From NCBI GenBank assembly GCA_947089135.1, contig CAMUJF010000011.1:16847-80846 (forward strand): 64,000 nt of DNA, read 5' to 3'. A model generated the notes under the pieces. It ran no database searches. It was not told the DNA's origin and worked only from the letters and a program-made list of their open reading frames with translations. Each line of letters starts with the position of its first letter. The first letter of the stretch is position 1. This DNA comes from an uncultured Clostridia bacterium (GTDB taxonomy: Bacteria > Bacillota > Clostridia > Oscillospirales > Ruminococcaceae). Position numbers and translations under genes: made by a program. Below, one piece after another: positions 42,112 to 49,360 of the stretch.

Positions 42112-42277
42112 TTAGAGCCTGTTCAGTATCTTTTTATATGCGGATTTTTGGCAGGATTTTATCGATGACAAGGCAAAAATCCGCAGTAATACTCGCGTAT
42201 TGCAAGGATTTTTAACGCAGTCAGCGGCAAAAGATTGCCGAAAAGATGTGCGTAAAAAGATACTGAAGAGGCTCTTA
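42112..42277. mobile_element. MITE-like element with ~26-bp terminal inverted repeats
   Basis: TTAGAGCCTGTTCAGTATC.. at 42112 pairs with the complement of ..GATACTGAAGAGGCTCTTA ending at 42277; about 22 of the outer 27 positions match. The interior has shorter inverted repeats (GGCAA/TTGCC types) and no reading frame. Only one copy is in the window, so mobility is inferred. Confidence 0.5.
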
Positions 42278-42312
42278 CAGCCCCGTTTGCGTTTGCAAGC
42301 TTTATACGCGCA

Positions 42313-43617
42313 TTACATAAAGCTTTCGTTCTGTGAAAACGCGATTCCGTATATCTCGATAGTCTTGCCCGCGCTGTCCTCGGAGGGGACTATCTCCACC
42401 TCCATGTCCTTTATGCCCTGCCACTTTATTGCCTGAAAAGCATAGGGATCTCCCCAGCCGTCCTTTTGGTTTGTATCAATAGTACCCGCCTTGTTTCCGT
42501 TTATCATCACGTCAAATCTTCCCATGCTGTCGCTGTTGTTCCGTTTGCAGACGAGGAACAGACTGTTTCCCTTAACTGTAAGCTTCAAGGGCTCCGTGCC
42601 CTCTCCGCTGTAGACCCACGCGCCCTTTTTGAAATCCGCAATGCTTCTTGAATCAAGGGCGAAGCTTCCCGTATCTCCTATTTGCAGATCGGGGTTGGAA
42701 TTGTCATAATCTATCTCCGCAAGGAAAGCGTCCTCGTATGGATTGCCGAATTTGGGTACTATGGGGATATCCACAGACTGGTCAACGGCGTTTCTTGCCT
42801 TGTACGTCTCAAACCAGTATTCGATAAATTCCGCAACAAGCTTGTGCCCCTCGGCATTGGGATGAGCCTCGTCGTCGGAGTAGTCCGCCCAGGTCATACT
42901 GCCCGCCTCTATTTCTGGCTGTATCGCATTGGGTACGCTTATCATAGGCAGACCGTAATACTCGCCTATTTCCGACATATGGGGCTGACAGGTGTGTCCC
43001 GTTTTCGTCACCGTAAACAGAAGTATCACCGCAGGCTCGTTCTCCTGCTTCAAAATTGTACGTATAAGGGACTCGTAAGAATCCTTGTGGAGCTGATCCA
43101 TACCGTCGTTTACTGCAAACTCAACAAAAACTATATCGGCGTTTTTGTCAAGCACGTCCTTTTTAACGCGGAGATTTCCCAGTATGGAGGGAGTGCCGCT
43201 TACCCCCGCGTTGACATACTCAACATTATCGCCCTTGCCGAAATTTTCCGCGATATAGTTATAGGACAGCTTTGCGTAGCAGGTGTCGGGAGTACCCCCA
43301 ACGCCCTCGGTGATAGAGCCGCCCAGATACGCCACGGTTATTTTTTCGCCGTTCATAGCCTTTTCAAGCTTTTCATTGAGGCGGTGATCGTTCCCGTAGG
43401 ACAAGAACGAACGCTGTACCATTTCGCTGTACTCCTTTTCGGGGGCGGCTTCGGTCTGAACCGTACCCTCAACGCTTAAGGTTTCCAGTGCGCCTACCGC
43501 GGTATTAGTACGGTTGTCTCCGATTATCGCACCGTCCGCATCACCGTTTCCGCAGCCTGTCATTGCAGCGGTCATTGCCGCCGCTGTGAGAATTGCGAGT
43601 GTTTTTCTGATCTTCAT
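42313..43617 (-). CDS. SGNH/GDSL-type hydrolase lipoprotein
   Basis: 434 residues. Lipoprotein signal with TGC (Cys about residue 22). SGNH hydrolase domain about 90-275: block I AYLGGSITEGVGG (nucleophile Ser in GGSIT), block II Gly region NAGVSGTPS, block III VEFAVNDGMD and block V DEAHPNAEGH (Asp/His). The C-terminal ~130 residues are a beta-rich module (GAWVYSGEGTEPLKLTVKGNSLFLV), probably carbohydrate-binding or an ancillary sandwich. Likely a surface-anchored carbohydrate esterase acting on plant or wall polysaccharide; substrate unknown. Expressed from a promoter 237 bp upstream through a structured leader. Confidence 0.88.
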   Translation of the reverse strand: MKIRKTLAILTAAAMTAAMTGCGNGDADGAIIGDNRTNTAVGALETLSVEGTVQTEAAPEKEYSEMVQRSFLSYGNDHRLNEKLEKAMNGEKITVAYLGGSITEGVGGTPDTCYAKLSYNYIAENFGKGDNVEYVNAGVSGTPSILGNLRVKKDVLDKNADIVFVEFAVNDGMDQLHKDSYESLIRTILKQENEPAVILLFTVTKTGHTCQPHMSEIGEYYGLPMISVPNAIQPEIEAGSMTWADYSDDEAHPNAEGHKLVAEFIEYWFETYKARNAVDQSVDIPIVPKFGNPYEDAFLAEIDYDNSNPDLQIGDTGSFALDSRSIADFKKGAWVYSGEGTEPLKLTVKGNSLFLVCKRNNSDSMGRFDVMINGNKAGTIDTNQKDGWGDPYAFQAIKWQGIKDMEVEIVPSEDSAGKTIEIYGIAFSQNESFM

Positions 43618-43702
43618 AGTAACATTCCTTTCGGTTTATTGCTGCAAGCATATATTTAAGGTGCGAACCTGCCGAAACCTGCCACGAGCATCGGTAAACT
43701 GT

Positions 43703-43847
43703 AAAAAGCCGCTCCGATATATCGGAGCGGCGGTCGGCTATTTGGCAGGCGTCCCGTTCTCCTGCATCTCTCAAGGTTTCCCTTTGTCAAGCCGTCGGCG
43801 TGTGGACGGGGACGAAATCTTCCACCTCAAATAACCTATCTTATCTT
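43703..43847 (-). ncRNA. Structured leader of the SGNH gene, riboswitch candidate
   Basis: Minus-strand leader. A P1 helix (43794-43790 with 43739-43735) encloses two hairpins: AAGG-GAAA-CCTT, and GCAGG..CCTGC whose loop holds GGGACG. That loop can pair with an upstream CGTCCC near 43815. Immediately after P1 comes a perfect 12-bp terminator stem (43731-43708) followed by TTTTT (43707-43703), still 86 nt before the gene. Promoter-aptamer-terminator-gene is the layout of a transcriptional riboswitch. Class not recognised; pieces (GACAAAGG-GAAACC, GGGACGC) recall the c-di-GMP-I aptamer, but its AAAGCC receptor part is missing. Confidence 0.5.
43708..43731 (-). terminator. Terminator inside the SGNH leader
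   Basis: A perfect 24-bp palindrome (GCCGCTCCGATA with TATCGGAGCGGC) followed by five T's on the minus strand. It lies upstream of the gene's RBS, so it must be conditionally bypassed. Confidence 0.85.
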
Positions 43848-43853
43848 AATCAT

Positions 43854-43882
43854 ATTATACCACACTTATTCCGATTTGTAAA
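43854..43882 (-). promoter_or_regulatory. Promoter of the SGNH leader
   Basis: Minus strand TTTACA (43882-43877), 17-bp spacer, TATAAT (43859-43854). The -35 overlaps the last codons of the PBECR-like gene. Confidence 0.85.
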
Positions 43883-44243
43883 GTATTTTTTTGTTTTTTA
43901 TAAGTCTGTTCCATTCCTTTTCGTTTATTTTCATAAAAGTGATAACAGAGTTTTTAAATGTACTGTTATCGGCAGACGTTACAAGCCGAAGTATTGTCTT
44001 GAACTGTTTATTGCTATCGGAAAATGACTTTAGTATCAATGCCGTATTCGGTTTATTGGCTTCAATAATATATTCGGGCTGCTCAATAACTTCTCTCATA
44101 TAAGAGTAAAAAAGCTCATAATCGTTGGGATGCCTTTCTTTAATATGCTGAATACGCTCTTCTGTTATTATGACCTCATCAGTTATAATGCTGTCTGTAA
44201 TACACTTATATGTTTCAATATCAAGTCTGCCGATTATTTTCAC
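43866..44243 (-). CDS. PBECR-like nuclease-domain protein
   Basis: 125 residues, one domain: KIIGRLDIETYKCI, then IITEERIQHIKERHPNDYELF and later AALILKS-like TALILKSFSDSN and TILRLVTS. This pattern (early IGxLD, T-x-ER-x2-HI-x-ERHP) is that of the phage-linked barnase/EndoU/colicin-E5-D/RelE-like (PBECR) nuclease superfamily. Usually such domains are toxin modules; here it stands alone with no visible signal or immunity gene. GTG 44243 chosen with AAAGGCGG upstream; a TTG 21 bases earlier is less likely. AT-richer than its neighbours. Confidence 0.7.
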   Translation of the reverse strand: MKIIGRLDIETYKCITDSIITDEVIITEERIQHIKERHPNDYELFYSYMREVIEQPEYIIEANKPNTALILKSFSDSNKQFKTILRLVTSADNSTFKNSVITFMKINEKEWNRLIKNKKILYKSE

Positions 44244-44293
44244 GTTTTTGCCGCCTTTGCACAAATTTAAAACAACGGTAAACAGTCAACCGC

Positions 44294-44794
44294 TCAATAC
44301 CCAACGTCAATAATGTTCATAAAGACCCCGTTTTCGGTAACGTCTATAAACCCGTATGAGGGCTTATTCCCGTCTCTGGGGCAGGAACAGCTGCCTGGAT
44401 TCATAACGTCAATGCCGTCCTCGCAGGCAATGTAACGCTCATGAGTGTGCCCGAAAAGCGCGGCGCAGCAGCCGTTGTCGCGGGCGGCGGAGCGCAAGGT
44501 CTCGGTACCGTCCTTGACATAATAGCGGTGTCCGTGGGCGCAGAAGATTTTGACCTCTTTGCCGCCCGCGTATACTCCGCATTCCGCGACCGCATAATCG
44601 GGGGACTCCCTGCCCCAGTCGCAATTTCCGCGCACGCTTATAAGCTTTATATCCGGATACCTGACCTTTATATCCGCCACCTCTCTTTCGCCGTCCCCAA
44701 GGTGTATGAACATATCCGCGTTCGGGTTCGCGGATATTATTTTTTCTACGTTTTCCCTGTTTCCGTGGGAATCGGACATAACGATTATTCTCAC
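44294..44794 (-). CDS. YfcE/MJ0936-type phosphodiesterase
   Basis: 166 residues, calcineurin-like fold: MSDSHGNRENVEKII, FIHLGDGEREVADI, SVRGNCDWG, FCAHGH and LFGHTHERY. MJ0936-like single-domain phosphodiesterases are active on model substrates and need Mn or Ni; natural substrate unknown. Shorter and only distantly similar to the 18905-19447 relative. RBS AAAGGACGG. Confidence 0.92.
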   Translation of the reverse strand: MRIIVMSDSHGNRENVEKIISANPNADMFIHLGDGEREVADIKVRYPDIKLISVRGNCDWGRESPDYAVAECGVYAGGKEVKIFCAHGHRYYVKDGTETLRSAARDNGCCAALFGHTHERYIACEDGIDVMNPGSCSCPRDGNKPSYGFIDVTENGVFMNIIDVGY

Positions 44795-44902
44795 ACAAAA
44801 ACCGTCCTTTCATATAATATAGCAGGTTCTTTTTACAGTTATTATAACATATGCTGTAAGAGAAAGAAAGAGCTGAATACAATTTTTTGGAGGAATTATT
44901 TT

Positions 44903-45148
44903 ATGGCAAACCTCAACGCTACTCCTCAGCAGCTTAACAAGCTCCTGAACGTTGTAAGCGCAAAGCTGGGCGTATCCCCCGAAAGCCTGAGACAGGATCT
45001 TGAACAGGGAAAATTCGACGCGGCTTTGAACAATATGAAGCCCTCCGAGGCGGCGGCTTTCAATCAGATCGTGAACAACCCCGGTATGCTGGAAAAGTTC
45101 ATGTCCACTCCCCAGGCGCAGGCTCTGTACAATAAGCTTACAAAATAA
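44903..45148 (+). CDS. Small helical protein, unknown
   Basis: 81 residues: LNKLLNVVSAKLGVSPESLRQDLEQGKFDAALNNMKPSEAAAFNQIVNNPGMLEKFMSTPQAQALYNKL. The NPGxxxKFMSTPQAQALY end is reminiscent of small proteins found beside sporulation-linked membrane genes in Ruminococcaceae. Excellent RBS GGAGG. First of a five-gene plus-strand run ending with the bofA-like gene. Function unknown. Confidence 0.8.
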   Translation: MANLNATPQQLNKLLNVVSAKLGVSPESLRQDLEQGKFDAALNNMKPSEAAAFNQIVNNPGMLEKFMSTPQAQALYNKLTK

Positions 45149-45187
45149 AGGACCGAAAGTGAAATAAACATCCTGTGCAAGCATTTT

Positions 45188-45625
45188 ATGCATTGCCACA
45201 AAAAGGCGGTGAGCAAGCTGGACGATATTACCGAAAAGATAGAATCGCTGCTGTCCGACGAGGAGAGCATGAACCAGATAAAAGAGCTTGCCGCCATGCT
45301 TTCCGGCGGAATGAACGGCGCCGGCTCTCAGCCCGGGAGCAGCGCCTCCGGCTTTTCCGCTTCAGGCAATACGGACAATCCCGGAGGCGGCGGTGATAAC
45401 GGCGGAAGCGATCCGGGCGGCATAAACCCCATTGCCATAATGCAGCTTCTGGGAGCCGCTTCCTCCGACGACAAGGACTGCGGTCTGCTCCTTGCCCTGA
45501 GACCTCATCTCTCCGCCGAAAAGCAAAAGCGTCTCGACAAGGCTGTAAAGCTTCTGAAGCTTTACAATATATTTATAGCAATGCGCGACAACGGCATACT
45601 GAACGATCTGGAAAATATGCTGTAG
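45188..45625 (+). CDS. Low-complexity Gly/Ser-rich protein, unknown
   Basis: Up to 145 residues. N-terminal helix DDITEKIESLLSDEESMNQIKELAAMLSG, a Gly/Ser/Pro/Asn-rich linker (about 48-85), then a helical C-terminus SAEKQKRLDKAVKLLKLYNIFIAMRDNG. The ATG at 45188 has no good RBS; GTG 45209 or a codon near KLDDIT could be the true start. Part of the run leading to bofA. No family recognised. Confidence 0.7.
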   Translation: MHCHKKAVSKLDDITEKIESLLSDEESMNQIKELAAMLSGGMNGAGSQPGSSASGFSASGNTDNPGGGGDNGGSDPGGINPIAIMQLLGAASSDDKDCGLLLALRPHLSAEKQKRLDKAVKLLKLYNIFIAMRDNGILNDLENML

Positions 45626-45701
45626 GCTGAAAACCGTAAGACTGTAAAATGACCGGCATGAATTCCAAAGCTTCCAATATCCGAAAAAGGGGCGTTGAAC
45701 A

Positions 45702-46319
45702 ATGTCCGAACAGGGTCTTATACAGGCGGAATGCCGCGTAAGGGAGATGAACAGATTGACCCGCCAGTACACCGAACAGGGCAACAGATTTATGCAGCAG
45801 CTGCAACAAATGCAGCAAACGCAGAATATGCAAAATATGCGGAACAATCAGACCAGATTTGAACAGTTCGTACCGAATAATAATACATATAACCATAACG
45901 GCAATAACGGAAACACCGCGGCAAACGGCATGAACGGAATAAACAGTACAGGAGGCACAAGCGGCGCGCAAGGTTCTCAAAGACCAAACGGCGGTCATCG
46001 TCAGCAAAATATACATAACGGACAAAATACGCATAATGCTCATAATGAGCAAACAATGCGATCCCCTCAGACCTTCCGGGATCAGCAGGCAGTACGCCTT
46101 GAAACAGCCGCTCCCAATAACGGCGGCAGAAATTACCCCTCGGGAAACGCGCCGGTGTGGAATTCTCCGTCAGGAAATTCAATGGCGGGTATGCTGTCGT
46201 TTCTGACCGACCTTAATCTTGACGGCGAAAAGCTTATGATAATACTCATCATGTATCTGCTTATAAAAGAAAAAGCCGATATCAAGCTTATTCTCGCGCT
46301 TGGATATCTTCTTTTTTAG
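45702..46319 (+). CDS. Asn/Gln-rich membrane-ended protein, unknown
   Basis: 205 residues. The N-terminal helix (about 1-40) is rich in Gln/Met; residues 40-160 are a low-complexity Asn/Gly/Gln/His linker; the C-terminal 45 residues end in hydrophobic stretches IILIMYLLI and LILALGYLLF. Length and composition suggest a disordered tether with a C-terminal membrane tail, possibly tied to sporulation by its neighbours (inference). Followed by the yaaL-like gene after 11 bp. Confidence 0.75.
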   Translation: MSEQGLIQAECRVREMNRLTRQYTEQGNRFMQQLQQMQQTQNMQNMRNNQTRFEQFVPNNNTYNHNGNNGNTAANGMNGINSTGGTSGAQGSQRPNGGHRQQNIHNGQNTHNAHNEQTMRSPQTFRDQQAVRLETAAPNNGGRNYPSGNAPVWNSPSGNSMAGMLSFLTDLNLDGEKLMIILIMYLLIKEKADIKLILALGYLLF

Positions 46320-46330
46320 GAGGGGTAAAT

Positions 46331-46597
46331 ATGAAACTGTTCGGAATAAAGGACATGAAAAACAGCAAGTCGGCAAAAGACAGGGAGGACGCACTCCTCC
46401 GCAAACAGCTCTTAGAAGAGCTTGACCTTGTGACGGAAAAGCTTTCCCGGATCAGGGAAAGCTACGATATGACCGACGAACCCGAACTTGTGGACGCGCT
46501 CATATACGAGGAGCTTGCCATGAAAGCGCGGTACGATTACCTGATAAGAACGGCAAAGGAGCGGAATATAAGATGCAGACTAACGGTCTCGGACTGA
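46331..46597 (+). CDS. YaaL-like DUF2508 protein
   Basis: 88 residues: EELDLVTEKLSRIRESYDMTDEPELVDALIYEELAMKARYDYLIRTAKE fits DUF2508, the family of Bacillus subtilis YaaL. Cytoplasmic, helical, function unknown. RBS AGGAGGGG. Overlaps the bofA-like gene by 25 bp, as in B. subtilis where yaaL precedes bofA. recR, which comes before yaaL in Bacillus, is absent here. Confidence 0.88.
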   Translation: MKLFGIKDMKNSKSAKDREDALLRKQLLEELDLVTEKLSRIRESYDMTDEPELVDALIYEELAMKARYDYLIRTAKERNIRCRLTVSD

Positions 46598-46863
46598 CGG
46601 GTTCTCCCGCGGAGCTCATCTTTTACGGAGCGCTGGCTCTTGCGGGGGTCGTCATGCTCATACACTTCATGCGTTCGAGAAAGCCGTTCGCCACAGCATT
46701 GAAAAGCATGATAAGCGGCGGATTGGGACTTGTCCTCCTGCATTTTTTCGGGGGACAGCTCGGACTTGCCCTGCCGCTCAATCTGTTTACGGTATTTGTT
46801 GCTCTTACACTCGGACTTCCCGGTACTGCGGCAATGGCGGTGATAGAGCTTCTTGTCCGCTGA
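46573..46863 (+). CDS. BofA-like pro-sigma-K processing inhibitor family protein
   Basis: 96 residues, two to three membrane helices (LIFYGALALAGVVMLIHFM, SMISGGLGLVLLHFF, TVFVALTLGLPGTAAMAVIELLV). The LNxFTVFVALTLGLPGTA ending is the BofA signature. In Bacillus BofA restrains SpoIVFB in the outer forespore membrane until sigma-K activation. It implies that the organism or its ancestors sporulate. Overlaps yaaL-like by 25 bp. Confidence 0.88.
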   Translation: MQTNGLGLTGSPAELIFYGALALAGVVMLIHFMRSRKPFATALKSMISGGLGLVLLHFFGGQLGLALPLNLFTVFVALTLGLPGTAAMAVIELLVR

Positions 46864-46869
46864 AAAATA

Positions 46870-47358
46870 TCAATAATCATCTCGGTCTGCGTGGACATTC
46901 CGCTCGTCTTTCAGCCAATACTTTCCGCTCTTGCGGTAGCTTCTGTAATCAAACTTGGTGATATCGCAGATAAACCCAAGCATTTCCTCCGCGGACTTCA
47001 GAATATCCTCAGCGGTATCCTTGCCTATTTCTTCCGGAATATCGGCAGGGTACCGCGTTTCTATGTAGTACCTGTTAAGGACTGTGCTTTTGCCTATCCA
47101 CTGTGTAAAGGTCTGATCCGTCATAGCCGCCTGCTTGCAGAGCCATGTGATGTTGTGTCCGTCGAAAAGCTTCCTGTGTTTGTAGAGCAGGAAAGCCTTA
47201 AGCCCCTTTTCTATAGCCTGCTGGCAGTGGAACACAACAGGCTTTGCAAGTCTGCTGTCGTCCACAAGAAGCCTCGCCGACATAATGTCAAGACAGGCAT
47301 GATAAAGCCAGTCGTAGTACCGCTTGCTGTCAGTCGTGTGACTGCTTCGTCTGCTCAT
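46870..47358 (-). CDS. HEPN-domain protein
   Basis: 162 residues. Helical HEPN domain: YYDWLYHACLDIMSARLL, FHCQQAIEKGLKAFLLYKHRKLFDGHNITWLCKQA and LNRYYIETRYP, the usual markers of the family. No clear RX4HXY centre, so RNase activity is uncertain. ATG 47358 lies inside the upstream nucleotidyltransferase-like gene (29-bp overlap), the coupled order of MNT-HEPN modules. Convergent with bofA with only 6 bp between stops. Confidence 0.82.
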   Translation of the reverse strand: MSRRSSHTTDSKRYYDWLYHACLDIMSARLLVDDSRLAKPVVFHCQQAIEKGLKAFLLYKHRKLFDGHNITWLCKQAAMTDQTFTQWIGKSTVLNRYYIETRYPADIPEEIGKDTAEDILKSAEEMLGFICDITKFDYRSYRKSGKYWLKDERNVHADRDDY

Positions 47359-47659
47359 AAAGCAAATTCCCTTCGTTATTGATTCTGTATGCAAAGGTAA
47401 AATCGTCGTCCAGACACTCGTTCCAGTCGCTTACCGTGTACGCGATTATATCGCAGGGTATGGGACAGTCTGTTTTAAGCAGTATCTCGCTTTCCAGATC
47501 GGAATGGCTGCCATAGCTGTCGTCCACCACAATACACAGCTTAAAGCGGGAGACCTCCCCCTTTGAATTTCTTTTCGCCGTCGCAAGAAAAATTTGCAGC
47601 GGATCGCATATCCTGACGATCTCCTCTGTCATTTTTTTTATAACGGGATCGTTTATCAT
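47330..47659 (-). CDS. Degenerate minimal nucleotidyltransferase-like protein
   Basis: 109 residues, partner of the HEPN gene. The place of the GSxxR..DxD motif reads FLATAKRNSKGEVSRF then KLCIVVDD: the GS and the first Asp are lost. The rest (ESEILLKTDCPIPCDIIAYTVSDWNE) keeps the fold of MNT proteins. It is therefore probably non-catalytic or changed in chemistry. RBS GGAGGG. Pairs with 46870-47358. Confidence 0.75.
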   Translation of the reverse strand: MINDPVIKKMTEEIVRICDPLQIFLATAKRNSKGEVSRFKLCIVVDDSYGSHSDLESEILLKTDCPIPCDIIAYTVSDWNECLDDDFTFAYRINNEGNLLYEQTKQSHD

Positions 47660-47672
47660 AATATAACCCTCC

Positions 47673-48125
47673 TTATCCGATTATGGCTTTGATGCCGTTT
47701 TCAGGATATAAAACATCTGATAAAGTTATAAGCATCAGCGCCAACGCAGGATTTGAAAAGATCAAAACGGCAGTTTTCTTCAAATCACGCGACCGTATCC
47801 AAAAATAAACTGCCGAAAAAGTAAAAAATGCGGCCGTATAGCTATACATAAAGAAAAATGGATCAAGACCAATGCTTAGATTTACCGCCGCCCAAATAAG
47901 CAGCGCATACCACAAAACAGAATAAATAACGGTAAAAATTATTTTCTCTGTAAAAAATTTGCTTGTATCGGTATTCATTATCGTTAATACAACAGAAGCC
48001 GCTCCGCATATTGCCGCGGGGATAACCATACGCCGCTGTCCCGCAAAAATATACCAAATACTGAGCAGAAGCGTAAAAACAGGAAATATCAATGAAATAA
48101 CGCGGTTCTTTGTTTTCAAAGCCAT
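47673..48125 (-). CDS. Integral membrane protein, unknown
   Basis: 150 residues with about five hydrophobic helices (ISLIFPVFTLLLSIWYIFAG, MVIPAAICGAASVVLTIM, IIFTVIYSVLWYALLIWAAV, FFFMYSYTAAFFTFSAVYFWI, PALALMLITL). No family recognised. RBS GGGGAGG. Next to the MNT/HEPN pair with a 13-bp gap, possibly cotranscribed. Confidence 0.75.
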   Translation of the reverse strand: MALKTKNRVISLIFPVFTLLLSIWYIFAGQRRMVIPAAICGAASVVLTIMNTDTSKFFTEKIIFTVIYSVLWYALLIWAAVNLSIGLDPFFFMYSYTAAFFTFSAVYFWIRSRDLKKTAVLIFSNPALALMLITLSDVLYPENGIKAIIG

Positions 48126-48204
48126 TTCCTCCCCTTATATGCTGCCCGGTATTGCAAAATTGTAAATTTTGCAATAGAGCCTGGTATAAAACAAAACTGC
48201 GTTA

Positions 48205-48229
48205 CCGTTTTGTAACGCAGCCATGCCTT
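48205..48229 (-). terminator. Terminator of the fatty-acid gene run
   Basis: CTGCGTTAC pairs with GTAACGCAG (about 48206-48229), and TTTTGTTTT follows on the minus strand. It lies just past acpP. Confidence 0.85.
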
Positions 48230-48237
48230 AAGAAAAC

Positions 48238-48465
48238 TTACTGATTGTCCTCGATATACTTAACGATATCGCCGACAGTCTTGATTCCCTCTACGGCCTC
48301 GTCGGGGATCTCGATGTCGAACTCCTCCTCAAGACTCATTACAAGGTCAACCACGTCAAGAGAATCTGCGCCCAGATCGTCCTGAATGTTTGCGCCCGCC
48401 GTAACCTTGTCTGCTTCAACATCGAGCTGGTCAACGATGATCTCCTTTACCTTATCGAATACCAT
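48238..48465 (-). CDS. acpP: Acyl carrier protein
   Basis: 75 residues, acidic. The 4'-phosphopantetheine attachment Ser is in [18 protein letters not shown]. Carries acyl chains in type II fatty-acid synthesis. RBS GGAGGAAA. Last gene of the minus-strand run, 79 bp after accA, so it may also have its own promoter. Confidence 0.97.
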   Translation of the reverse strand: MVFDKVKEIIVDQLDVEADKVTAGANIQDDLGADSLDVVDLVMSLEEEFDIEIPDEAVEGIKTVGDIVKYIEDNQ

Positions 48466-48544
48466 GAGTATTTCCTCCGTTCATGTATTTTTTCCGCAAA
48501 TACGGCAGGAACAGCCGCCCATGCGGGGATATGAAATCCGGCGG

Positions 48545-49360
48545 CTATGCTTCTGTGAACTCGCCGATCTTCCTAAACTTAGTATATCGTTCATTTAGCA
48601 AAACGTCAATATCTATTTTCATTTTTTTGTGTAGAGTTTTGTATAAAAATTCGGCTATATTTTCAGCAGTTTGACCAATATCGTTATGAGCGCCCCCTAA
48701 AGGCTCCTCAATGATCTTCTCCGCAATGCCCAGTTCCACCATATCCTCGGCAGCAGCTCTCATAATATTGCAGGCTTCCTTTTCCTTTCCCGCATCCTTC
48801 CAGAGAATGGAAGCAAATCCTCTTGCGGAAATTACCGAGTATATGGAATTTTCCAGAACAGCCAGCTCGTCGCACACTCCGAGGGCAATTGCGCCGCCGC
48901 TGCCGCCCTCTCCCAGAACAACACTTATTATGGGAGTTTTCAGTCTCATAAACTCCATGAGACATTTTGCGATAGCCTCACCCTGACCCCGCTTTTCAGC
49001 CTCCACGCCGCAAAACGCGCCGGGAGTGTCGATAAAGCATATGACCGGACGGTGAAATTTCTCCGCCTGCTTAGCCAGCCTGAGAGCCTTTCTGTAGCCC
49101 TCCGGGTGGGGCATGGCAAAGTTGCTGTCCTTGTTTTCGTTAAGGTTCCTGCCCTTTACCTCGGCGATAACGGTAACGGGTATGCCGTTTATGGACGCTA
49201 TACCGCCCATTATCGCCCCGTCGTCACCGAAATAGCGGTCTCCGTGCATTTCGATAAACTCGTCGAAAATAAGGGGTATATAGTCCCTTACGGTAGGTCT
49301 GCCCTTGTGGCGTACTATTTCTAACCGCTCGTAAGGGGTCAGCTTGTTAAGCTTTTCCAT
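48545..49360 (-). CDS. accA: Acetyl-CoA carboxylase carboxyltransferase, alpha subunit
   Basis: Transfers the carboxyl group from biotin to acetyl-CoA with AccD. 271 residues. GDRYFGDDGAIMGGIA, IDTPGAFCGVEAEKRGQGEAIA and VVLGEGGSGGAIALGVCDE are typical. Starts within the accD stop (TAATG overlap), so the two subunits are translationally coupled. Confidence 0.96.
   Translation of the reverse strand: MEKLNKLTPYERLEIVRHKGRPTVRDYIPLIFDEFIEMHGDRYFGDDGAIMGGIASINGIPVTVIAEVKGRNLNENKDSNFAMPHPEGYRKALRLAKQAEKFHRPVICFIDTPGAFCGVEAEKRGQGEAIAKCLMEFMRLKTPIISVVLGEGGSGGAIALGVCDELAVLENSIYSVISARGFASILWKDAGKEKEACNIMRAAAEDMVELGIAEKIIEEPLGGAHNDIGQTAENIAEFLYKTLHKKMKIDIDVLLNERYTKFRKIGEFTEA

Noticed and set aside
43703..43847. 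Calling the SGNH leader a c-di-GMP-I riboswitch
   Set aside because: Only GACAAAGG-GAAACC and GGGACGC match; the P2 receptor (AAAGCC) and the 3' GGTAGC segment are missing, so the class stays open.
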